Below, piece after piece: positions 10,301-12,637 of a stretch of DNA of 12,637 bases (position 1 is the first letter of the stretch; every line of letters starts with the position of its first letter). Source of the DNA: CANHEE01 sp049316985 (lineage in GTDB: Bacteria; Bacteroidota; Bacteroidia; Chitinophagales; Saprospiraceae). Location of the stretch: assembly GCA_049316985.1 (NCBI GenBank), contig JBMOJB010000108.1:1-12637 (forward strand), in the 5' to 3' direction. The position numbers were made by a program, and so were the translations under genes. A model generated the notes under the pieces. That model was not told the origin of the DNA. It did no database searches and was given only the letters and a program-made list of their open reading frames with translations.

Positions 10301-11572
10301 TGCCAATACTTGCGCTCCTGTCAGGGCGGTATTGTAGATTTTTACCTCATCAAGAGAGCCGTTTAAATGCCGAATAAAGGCATTTGTGCCATCGCGTAAT
10401 CTTCCCAATTCAAGATATATGGCATTGTTAATATTTGTTAAACCAGCATTTGTAATTGTATTGTCAAGAGCACCATTGACATAATAGTTTAATGTTGTAT
10501 CTTGCTTTACACATGTTACATAGGTCCATTGACTTAATGGTAAGGTTCGAACACCTGACAAATCTACTCCTCCAGTATTTCCTGCGGGGTTGCGATGCAA
10601 GAATCGACCATGGCCGTTATCTATTTCACTTAAAATATGCGTGGTTGTGAGAACATTTGGGTCTGAGCCGGAAACAATCGTTTGGGTAGTTGACGTAGAA
10701 TTCAGCTTTACCCAATACGATATTGAATAATCGTTCGTCGCAAAATTTATATTTCCTAAATCAATATGATCATCAACCCCATCAAAACTATACGCATTAT
10801 TAGCATTGCCAAAACGGTCGCTGGTGAGTGCTGAACCGTTTACAATTCCGTTTTTTGTGCCTATGGCATCGTTGGCATTGCCACTAAAAGGGTAATGAGC
10901 AACTAATGTACTGGGTGTGAAATCTGCCAGCACTTGTGATGGCGTTAATGCAGTATTGTAAATTTTAACCTCATCTATAGAGCCATTAAAAAAGCGACCA
11001 TTCAGATAACCAGAACCGATCCGTAATAAATTGGCGGATGTAATGCTTGAAAATATTGTATTATCGGTATCTATCAAAATCCCATTTGCATACAGTTTAC
11101 TTTCGCCACTCTTTGCAGTTATAGTAATTTGTACCCATTGGTTTAAAGTGGGCATTGGGTGAGTTAACAGTAAATTGCCGGGACCTGGATTAAAATATAC
11201 AGCATTATCACATGCACCAGATGTCAATATCTGCATGTGTAAAAATTTGGCGGTGTTATCACTCGAAATAATAGCCTGTAAATCGGGGGATGTAGCTGTT
11301 ACTTTATACCAAGCCGAAACCGTCATTTCGGTAAACCCATTGAATGCATGATTCAGTTCAATCACATCGTTTATTCCATCAAAAGCATATGCACTATTGG
11401 GATTGCCAAAACGATCAGTAGTCAAACTGGCGCCATTGACGATGCCATGCAATGCATTTCCACTGGAATCATTGGCATTTCCATTTAGAGGGTAACTGGC
11501 GATCGGCGTTTGAGCACTAACAAAAATACTTACAAAAAGTAAAAAGATTGTGGAAGTGAGTTGATTTTTCAT
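1..11572 (-). CDS. giant secreted LamG / Ig-like / MopE-motif / CARDB repeat protein (3' end outside window)
   Basis: One open frame runs from ATG at 11572 off the left edge, giving 3857 complete codons (over 400 kDa) and no stop. I translated it by hand throughout, and the frame at codon 1 agrees with the frame at bases 2-4. Residues 1-20 form a signal peptide. In order: six LamG domains (about 25-865, 887-1045, 1259-1420) with linkers, a galactose-binding-like sandwich (1635-1815), two Ig-like modules around a sandwich (1816-2145), a MopE-type motif (2146-2210), Ig-like and Fn3-like domains (2211-2446), seven CARDB-type domains (2447-3397), then PPC-like, IPT-like and unrecognised regions (3398-3857). 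Such domains bind glycans or proteins outside the cell, so a surface adhesin is the likely role. No enzymatic motif was seen. An in-frame ATG at 11599 is an alternative start, but 11572 gives the more typical MKN signal peptide. No Shine-Dalgarno is evident at either. A response regulator gene lies 229 bp upstream. Confidence 0.93.
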   Translation of the reverse strand, partial: MKNQLTSTIFLLFVSIFVSAQTPIASYPLNGNANDSSGNALHGIVNGASLTTDRFGNPNSAYAFDGINDVIELNHAFNGFTEMTVSAWYKVTATSPDLQAIISSDNTAKFLHMQILTSGACDNAVYFNPGPGNLLLTHPMPTLNQWVQITITAKSGESKLYANGILIDTDNTIFSSITSANLLRIGSGYLNGRFFNGSIDEVKIYNTALTPSQVLADFTPSTLVAHYPFSGNANDAIGTKNGIVNGSALTSDRFGNANNAYSFDGVDDHIDLGNINFATNDYSISYWVKLNSTSTTQTIVSGSDPNVLTTTHILSEIDNGHGRFLHRNPAGNTGGVDLSGVRTLPLSQWTYVTCVKQDTTLNYYVNGALDNTITNAGLTNINNAIYLELGRLRDGTNAFIRHLNGSLDEVKIYNTALTGAQVLAEYNSNIPTANYTSQFGNSVLLDGINDQINCGNLNAMPNEGTINFWVNFGQKTGIIGPFTSSLSGANNAIRFEMCESLCGGEFAVVIGDASNNLQGSIYLSNAEITIGRWYNIALTWNINANNVKGYVDGVEKFNKAQTVWPSSNFNDIVIGANFNSTRRFPGKIDEVRIWNLAQSQNQILANMNTQLTGTETGLVGYWDMNRSGQGAGLTVDNKASATGAALNGISAGTTSTPIFIFGTPPTPSYSSQLGNSVLLNGSNDLINIPFDGSSLSQLSIEFWFKKGNGADAGIFQWAHNIIGTPFPWILLRDFGTSVTLLSADAYRMSATGLIAGTWYHMAITYDGVSWKMLLNGNIVGTSSALIGSQSKTNILLGNGYPTFWNGNLDEVRIWNTSRTQNEIQANMNTQLSGNEIGLVGYWDMNRSGQGAGLTVDNKASSTGATLNGTTTGTASTPIFTPGTAQQKPGSGNAISFDGVDDKIVLSSPNAAQKPSTAITTEAWIFSTSNGTDYQGIVCNTQDNGSDEAGYYLTKRSSGNIEFQIATSNSGFTGPSASIPLNIWVHVVATYDGSFAKIYLNGILSASQALSGLIDWTTGSTNTISRVGAYEDDNEYHGFSGHIDEVKVWNIALTEAQIRDRMCRKVTSADPLYSNLVAYYNFDESTGTTVFDGSASNNNGTLVNGPTRITSGAAIGNYSAHNYVSTGFPTTNLSINGQDNLSVNYTAGTYSGEAGTHIYAVIEKPNSETGINGVGTNDRYFGVFNANMSAPSYTATYNYDTNPFVTTSNESNLAMYKRADNSVSSWSNTVATLNTTSNTLVATGQSTEYMLGINASNQVLKPGSGNAIGFNANSSVSIPTSPNLNFDVNQNFSIDFWLKLPENQSNTNAVANSILEKWPGNGPTPYVFQIYNSASGGANGTVQVLRSNDGSNFKSLSYPNANDNKWHHVALNKDGNDLRLFKDGVLQNSATDFTSISVINSNDVTFGKRGNGSLPLSGEIDEVRIWNTALTQTQIRDRMCRKITATDSLFSNLVAYYNFDESSGNTVFDGSPNYNNGTLVNGPARVTSGAAIGNTSTHNYVTTGLPSANLSVNGQDNLAVNYTSGTYTGEAGTHIYAVNEKPNSETGINVVGANDRYFGVFNANMTSRSYTATYNYNTNPNVTTSNESDLTLYKRADNAVDSWSNSLATLNTTANTLVASGQNTEYMMGLTPLVQTSFTLRSGNGTIGQDDAQVKMLVGPADSEFPSPFTSTDFANSRSGPFAKIMPNHPAWIPSLQADPLAKWINNTGSNGDGSTCLFAMDFTITTPLDSATLDFNYAIDNLLGGGPNQGIYINGQAISGNSSGGTFNPQFNISRSNIAPLLQQGLNTLYVNATDQGGPGGIIFSAIINTYIDSIKALAGAISSNQNSCFAKIPTPLTGTAAFNGDPVTTYQWQDSIPAGSWQNISGATSIDYAPALVNTPTFYRRLAARNNYHLASNAVFLDFHNAVDPTVFPINSWNVYAYNGNDLNLGSGTSYRGSYPINSLNVNTENQWASTSSPASVTGYTGCSMNTDFFTFVLKRKGFPTDSYIMNIAAVDDICRIYVDGVQIFNGSIGSHSNITMGTLTDTSTVEIRVEEATGQTYINFSLLTSVLQAGSIGSNQSNCGTFTPALLTNTSSAFGGSSVNINYQWQESNDNTNFTDIPGANSSSYQPLPLNSDTYFKRKASNSTGETAFSNTVFIDNFTITWFIDSDGDGFGDPMITTTACTQPIGFVANNTDCNDLLNTIYPGAPEICDGLDNNCNGSTDENSFVLQSNHPKLTCAIQTLELSANTLTILGSPTYLWSNGQTSNSIQISSIGTYHVTLTSVSGCNGTAIIIVTNDIIPPTPNIVGNKIICQGSGTTLRATGAVAYVWSTGSTTDSITVNPLVETTYRVSATASNGCTAIADCTVSVDQPVGSIGNLIPANNTINIPFNGSSANWQPVSNARQYQINYWKNGSSTVSIKQESSNISTGFDGLEPNAHYNWVFKASNACNSKGSDTLSFHTIGMPDLVIDSSFVPTAVTAGSAITVKFWVKNIGTQTTGIGSWKDRIWLSNNEDLRRNDDYLLTELSNISYLNPGERYMQSATITVPKEQSGTQYLFVITDNRDAPCGDPACTTRGFNSSTLAESVESNNFVYSVLSIAPALFPNFKVQDIVINPSSVISGNNITISYKIKNAGDADYRETSFLGETTLKTLVESPSFKIYAINGSYVKPWVDSFYISTDAIFNPINAVRLYAYSELFAPFSYTFGAGNPIPYFLQNGFPADYSPLSPPDISNKFTYFIKKDSAIAFTAKAPIPLNFSGKYFVHIRSDMYNSVFEGTYENDNISTSDSIQVSLLPPADLFVQSITVPATAMSESTIQTTFTVKNQGATHTNSKRWFDGIYLSQLPTFNIDSCIFIKKVLRTDSLLANASYTQNNIPFSVPRGIQGNYYVYIFTDMDNDVHEYIFKNNNVRRSNSPIAITLAPYPDLVISRVQPAFSNIQQDSIFTLNITFKNQGTKIYSGGSTFLLQIYNPGLDTFLHKVGVFVMSGDINQGDSLIRSVNIKIPVGVRVGPARFFAHADFHNHHYEYIYENNNTKASGLFNITPKPVAPILYHDLSLTNLQVPANAFSSSEMLVNWTVKNNGPNASTPGYNYIFISDANVLNGSSIELRGKNRNIQLAKDSSSTDSQIVTLPNGISGNKFIIAIAGTDPTDTIQSNNYRAVPITINLAPSPDLTVSNITTPMLPIYAGQAIRIKYTIQNVGNAAISGFSRQSVHISNSPTLAYGSNTFNLGFADIFLNIPIVGSHQDSIDLVIPTSIAGAFYLVVRTDADNRTYEHNGENNNTLAALINILPVSQINANLKITSISQTTNVMLGDSATYNLTIQNVGSQTTTGKLKSIGVLSRDSIFNIDTDMNLAILDQFASFAPNSSKQISLSGVTKDIEGSLFALAKTNISAQVPENNLNDNTIKSSQLTSIATRSIPLNVFTPFTLNVGDYRYYKAVVDSAKDLRITLEQTHNPKRKGVNEVYVAFNRIPSALDYDFKSSAIAVDQTVLIPQTKLGEYYMLMQTNTHYIGQQQVKLKVEQLSFAIISASPSLVGQGIVTTSLTGAGFRFNNFNDALSTKVELRKNGILISTAKISTFESSVAMKTTWDLSTVPIGTYDLVLSNPNSAVVTLTNGLMVEKKDTPKLGVLPLVPNFMRVGKGGYWTFLFENTSNTDIPVAMGQILYPDYLEISDYKIEGKGIDLQEISTDSSVIIKNSSIVTRYIFARDLAPREKFTVSFKVQKNPVGAVPYGWNGYALSKDNFINMFENLLEDVRAMALQKAAEATADELRFINSRRAFRNYHFLILLNKGIISLADLSDYDKRKYGNSSDFNPALNVVGTESTKNDITFNSNKNLDWQISVPFGVAGDDQGWDLIKTSEKLIIASTAN
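1382..4234 (-). repeat. array of seven CARDB-type domains
   Basis: Residues about 2447-3397. Seven units start with a D-L-x-(V/I)-like strand, a T-x-T-P/V-P turn and a (V/I)-K-N-x-G signature, and most close near Y-E-N-N-N. Approximate bounds are 2447-2584, 2585-2780, 2780-2908, 2909-3034, 3035-3155, 3156-3278 and 3278-3397. Examples are FWVKNIGTQT, YKIKNAGDAD, FTVKNQGATH, ITFKNQGTKI, WTVKNNGPNA, YTIQNVGNAA and LTIQNVGSQT. CARDB (cell adhesion related domain in bacteria) is an Ig-like fold forming stalks. Unit 1 has a CGDPAC insertion near residue 2550. Unit 2 is about 70 residues longer, with an aromatic/Pro-rich insertion around 2670-2715. Unlike the LamG pairs, the units are strongly diverged from each other. 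Confidence 0.82.
4235..4942 (-). other. two Ig-like domains and a fibronectin III-like domain
   Basis: Residues about 2211-2446. Two similar domains of about 65-75 residues follow each other: LTCAIQTLELSA, YLWSNGQTSNSI, TYHVTLTSVSGC, then IICQGSGTTLRATG, YVWSTGSTTDSI, TYRVSATASNGC. The Y-x-W-S-(N/T)-G and T-Y-x-V-x-x-x-S-x-(S/N)-G-C signatures are those of the Ig-like gliding-motility/SprB-type repeats of Bacteroidota. The paired cysteines probably form one disulfide per domain. The third domain (about 2358-2445) has NWQPVSNARQYQINYW and L-E-P-N-A-HYNWVFKASN, the fibronectin type III strand pattern. Confidence 0.7.
4943..5137 (-). other. MopE-type acidic/cysteine metal-binding motif
   Basis: Residues about 2146-2210. 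An acidic loop, DSDGDGFGD (2151-2159), is followed by cysteines 2167, 2180, 2195 and 2202 in the arrangement A-C-x-Q-P, TDCND, APEICDGLDNNCNG and TDE. This is the putative metal-binding motif named after Methylococcus MopE, which is widespread in secreted proteins. The first loop also resembles calcium-binding thrombospondin type 3 repeats. Only one copy is present. It probably binds Ca2+ and holds two disulfides, acting as a rigid joint between the lectin-like half and the Ig/CARDB half. Confidence 0.85.
5138..6127 (-). other. two Ig-like modules flanking a beta-sandwich
   Basis: Residues about 1816-2145. Ig-like module 1 (1818-1905) has S-N-Q-N-S-C followed by TYQWQDS and TFYRRLA strands. 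Module 2 (2057-2135) has S-N-Q-S-N-C, then NYQWQESNDN and TYFKRKASN. The YQWQ strand, the YFKR-type strand and the final S-N-x-V-F match Ig-like repeats frequent in Bacteroidota T9SS-type proteins. Between them (about 1905-2055) lies another beta-rich domain, with WNVYAYNGND, YRGSYPINS, C-S-M-NTDFFTFVLKRKGF, DDICRIYVDG and STVEIRVEEATG. It resembles a carbohydrate-binding or PA14-like sandwich, but the family is not certain. Confidence 0.6.
6128..6670 (-). other. galactose-binding-like beta-sandwich domain
   Basis: Residues about 1635-1815. The features are an A-K-W-I-N segment, a CLFAMDFTI strand, the pattern SATLDFNYAIDN followed by GIYINGQAISG, then LLQQGLNTLYVNATDQGG and GIIFSAII. This spacing of an aspartate-rich strand, an iYiNG strand and an L-x-x-G-x-N-T-L-x-V-x-A strand is characteristic of discoidin/galactose-binding-like folds in secreted bacterial proteins. 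It is probably a carbohydrate-binding or structural module. The domain call rests on pattern resemblance only. Confidence 0.6.
6683..8914 (-). repeat. LamG domain pair 3 (LamG5 and LamG6) with long conserved spacer
   Basis: Residues 887-1630 contain two tandem units. Each opens with KPGSGNAI and a LamG core (about 887-1045 and 1259-1420), then IRDRMCRK, LVAYYNFDES and a spacer of about 180 residues ending in TEYM. The spacer looks like a beta-sandwich (GEAGTHIYAV, DRYFGVFNANM, SYTATYNY, YKRADN). From DEV to TEYM, roughly 208 aligned residues differ at about 47 positions by hand count, near 77% identity, at a constant 1131-bp offset (about 6690-7345 against 7821-8476) without indels. The LamG cores themselves are far more diverged. 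The spacer resembles the beta-sandwich modules found between domains of Bacteroidota surface proteins; I cannot assign a named family. Confidence 0.85.
8993..9060 (-). repeat. 68-bp perfect direct repeat, copy 1 (partner 9653-9720)
   Basis: Bases 8993-9060 are identical to 9653-9720, exactly 660 bp (220 codons) away and in the same reading frame. Both encode the linker residues from the YWDMNRSGQ segment through LTVDNKAS. Identity ends sharply on both sides (the next bases are a versus c, and a versus g), while flanking sequence is only moderately similar. The perfect match therefore looks recent, by gene conversion or partial duplication. Confidence 0.95.
9653..9720 (-). repeat. 68-bp perfect direct repeat, copy 2 (partner 8993-9060)
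   Basis: This is the second copy of the identical tract and lies in the linker after LamG3. It keeps frame with the other copy, so recombination between them would delete or add exactly one LamG-plus-linker unit of 220 codons without a frameshift. Confidence 0.95.
10298..11506 (-). repeat. LamG domain pair 1 (LamG1 and LamG2)
   Basis: Residues 23-425 hold two concanavalin-A-like jellyroll domains of about 190-200 residues, at about 25-212 and 222-420. They share the opening Y-P-(L/F)-x-G-N-A-N-D, then L-T-x-D-R-F-G-N and F-D-G-(I/V)-(N/D)-D strand signatures. Each ends in (S/L)-DEVKIYNTALT, found at residues 198-210 in the first copy. The nucleotide copies can still be aligned, for example ATTGCCAAAACG at 10805 and 11402, with offsets of 597-624 bp. 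Indels therefore separate the copies. LamG domains of this bacterial type usually bind carbohydrate or calcium, but the ligand cannot be read from the sequence. Confidence 0.85.
11513..11572 (-). other. signal peptide of the giant protein
   Basis: Residues 1-20 have a short polar start with Lys2, a hydrophobic core (IFLLFVSIFV, residues 9-18) and an S-A ending, with predicted cleavage before Gln21. SA|Q is a frequent signal peptidase I site in Bacteroidota. No lipobox cysteine follows, so the protein should be a Sec-exported, non-lipidated product. Starting at the upstream ATG (11599) would add nine residues, MSTSSKIII, without destroying the signal. Confidence 0.85.
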
Positions 11573-11801
11573 AATGATGATTTTTGATGATGTTGACATT
11601 GTGTTTATAGCTTTTTTTAATTCTGTGTTCAATACTTTTTATAGCTTCCATTGAAAATAAGTATCGAAGAATTGTATTTTTTTTTGCAACGGCCATACTA
11701 GTGCCTCATAATTCTGAAGCATCAAGTTCGGTATTACGCAATTTATTGTCTACTTTTTGTTTACGGGTGTCTACTATTGATTGACCTTAGGAATTGTTAT
11801 T
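11573..11801 (-). other. intergenic region upstream of the giant gene
   Basis: This 229-bp gap is AT-rich and, read on the minus strand, has several A runs (a nine-A run at 11685-11677 and a seven-A run further down). There is no convincing Bacteroidota -33/-7 promoter (TTTG and TAnnTTTG), no Shine-Dalgarno before either candidate start, no intrinsic terminator after the response regulator and no RNA gene I can identify. It holds an 8-bp direct repeat, described separately, and a weak hairpin at 11703-11720. Transcription of the giant gene could start here or read through from the regulator. Confidence 0.6.
11747..11775 (-). promoter_or_regulatory. possible regulator site: 8-bp direct repeat at 21-bp spacing
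   Basis: AGTAGACA on the minus strand occurs twice, at 11754-11747 and 11775-11768, separated by exactly 21 bp, two helical turns. The pair lies 27-55 bp downstream of the response regulator stop and 175-203 bp upstream of the giant gene start. Paired direct repeats on one DNA face are typical of dimer or tandem-bound transcription factors, including NarL-type regulators. The functional role is inference only. Confidence 0.3.
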
Positions 11802-12440
11802 TCATTCAAACCACTTTCCTTTCAACGCATACGAAATTGCTTCTCCCATACTATGCACTTGTAATTTCTCATATATTTTCTTTACGTGTGAGTTTACAGT
11901 ACTGTAGGAAATATTCATTTCAGCAGCAGCCATTTTATAGCTATAGCCTTCAGAAAGGTATTTTAGTACTTCTTTTTCTTTTACAGTCAGCAGGTTTTTG
12001 CTCTCGTCATCAGCTTGTTGTAGTCTGAAATGTGACGTAACTTTGTAAGCAATGGAAGGCGTCATCATCGTGCCGCCTGCCATCACTTCTTTTATGGCTT
12101 CTATTAATTTTGCAGGAGAATCTTTTTTGAGGATATATCCATCGGCACCGTATTTAAAGCATTCGAATATTTTTTCATTTTCATCAAAAACAGTCTGAAT
12201 CAATACTTTTACTCCCGGGTAGTTTTTCTTAATGATTTTCAAGCCTTCAATGCCATTAACGAGTGGCATATCAATATCCATTAAAACAAAATTGGCGTCT
12301 GCTTTTCTCAAATCGGCTTCTACATTGGCACAATTAGAAGCAGCACCTACGCAGACCAAATCAGGGTACATCTGTATCAGGGATTTCAGTCCCTCCCGGC
12401 GATCTGTATTGTCTTCGTAAATAAAAATTTTTGTGCCCAT
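11802..12440 (-). CDS. NarL/FixJ-family response regulator, LuxR-type HTH
   Basis: A complete 212-residue cytoplasmic two-component regulator. The receiver domain occupies about residues 3-120. It has the acidic pair E9-D10, the phosphoacceptor D55 in VLMDIDMP, T83 in place of the conserved Thr/Ser, and K105 in YILKKD, so all key residues are present. The DNA-binding part (about 150-208) is a LuxR-type helix-turn-helix: LTVKEKEVLKYLSEG, then AAEMNISYSTVNSHVKKIYEKL. Length and order are normal for the family. The gene starts with ATG 37 nt after the stop of a histidine kinase, so the two are probably co-transcribed and form a cognate pair. It ends with TGA 229 bp upstream of the giant surface protein gene on the same strand, which makes that gene a candidate target, although this is not shown by the sequence. 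Confidence 0.95.
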   Translation of the reverse strand: MGTKIFIYEDNTDRREGLKSLIQMYPDLVCVGAASNCANVEADLRKADANFVLMDIDMPLVNGIEGLKIIKKNYPGVKVLIQTVFDENEKIFECFKYGADGYILKKDSPAKLIEAIKEVMAGGTMMTPSIAYKVTSHFRLQQADDESKNLLTVKEKEVLKYLSEGYSYKMAAAEMNISYSTVNSHVKKIYEKLQVHSMGEAISYALKGKWFE

Positions 12441-12477
12441 CTAATAGGTAGTGTAACATTAAACTAGTACTGCAAAA

Positions 12478-12637
12478 TTACGACAAATGTCCGGTTTGCA
12501 AATCGCTAATATTAGGGAGTGGCAACTCAAAATACAGTGCAGTTCCTTTACCTGCAAGGGTAAATATTCTGAATTTGCCCCCTAATGACCCGTACTGAAA
12601 AAAGTTTACATCATTTTGGGCAATATTGCCAATAAAG
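12478..12637 (-). CDS. sensor histidine kinase, C-terminal end only
   Basis: Fifty-two codons of a protein entering from the right edge and ending in TAA at 12480-12478. Residues numbered from the edge read SLGGKFRIFTLAGKGTALYF, then ELPLP and a short tail to the stop. The L-G-G-K-x-x-I pair followed by the G-K-G-T glycine box and a hydrophobic E-L-P-L strand is the end of the HATPase_c ATP-binding domain of histidine kinases, particularly the NarX/DegS/LytS-like kinases that partner LuxR-type regulators. The upstream N, D and F boxes and the sensor region are outside the window. The gene lies immediately before the response regulator, with 37 nt between them. The stop is followed by no visible terminator, which supports one operon. 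Confidence 0.8.
   Translation of the reverse strand, partial: FIGNIAQNDVNFFQYGSLGGKFRIFTLAGKGTALYFELPLPNISDLQTGHLS

Noticed and set aside
11572..11599. Upstream in-frame ATG at 11599 as the start of the giant protein
   Set aside because: It would add MSTSSKIII before an already well-formed signal peptide. The ATG at 11572 gives a standard short MKN-type n-region. Neither start has a Shine-Dalgarno, so the choice is a preference, not proof.
11517..11696. A 59-codon minus-strand frame starting MAVAKKNTIL, overlapping the start of the giant gene in another frame
   Set aside because: It is Lys/Asn/His-rich with a composition reflecting AT-rich non-coding DNA, has no ribosome binding site, and its last third lies over the signal-peptide coding sequence. 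A leader peptide cannot be excluded but there is no positive evidence.
11703..11720. Hairpin GCCTCA / TGAAGC (one G-U pair) as a terminator after the response regulator
   Set aside because: The stem is only six pairs and weak. On the minus strand it is followed by an A run, not a U run, so it does not fit an intrinsic terminator.

Overview
The window reads as a piece of a Bacteroidota chromosome. The evidence is an AT-rich sequence, start codons without a clear Shine-Dalgarno, a signal peptide ending in SA|Q, and a very large secreted multidomain protein of the LamG / CARDB / MopE-motif type common in gliding or particle-degrading Bacteroidota. Genus cannot be told from the sequence. All genes lie on the minus strand and are read from high to low coordinates.

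Layout in transcription order. (1) 12637-12478: the last 52 codons of a sensor histidine kinase, entering from outside the window. (2) 12440-11802: a complete 212-residue NarL/FixJ-type response regulator, 37 nt downstream of the kinase and very probably its partner. (3) 11801-11573: a 229-bp non-coding gap containing an 8-bp direct repeat with 21-bp spacing, a possible regulator site. (4) 11572-1: one uninterrupted reading frame of at least 3857 codons that leaves the window before its stop. About 92% of the window is this one gene; the plus strand holds only antisense shadow frames.

The giant protein is exported and modular. After the signal peptide come six LamG (concanavalin-A-like jellyroll) domains arranged as three sister pairs (1-2, 3-4, 5-6), each pair with its own linker type. 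Next are a galactose-binding-like beta-sandwich, two Ig-like modules flanking another sandwich, a MopE-type acidic/cysteine metal-binding motif, two more Ig-like domains and a fibronectin III-like domain. Seven CARDB-type domains follow, then a PPC-like and an IPT/TIG-like beta region, and a C-terminal part I do not recognise that includes a helical stretch. This suggests a long surface adhesin or stalk with glycan-binding heads at the N-terminus and a CARDB shaft towards the cell. The C-terminal anchor or type IX sorting domain, if present, lies beyond position 1.

How the parts work together is inference. The kinase/regulator pair sits directly upstream in the same orientation and could control the adhesin, but nothing in the sequence proves it. 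The strongest observations are the paired, mosaic duplication history of the LamG region, including a 68-bp perfectly identical tract between otherwise diverged repeats, and the size and domain order of the protein.
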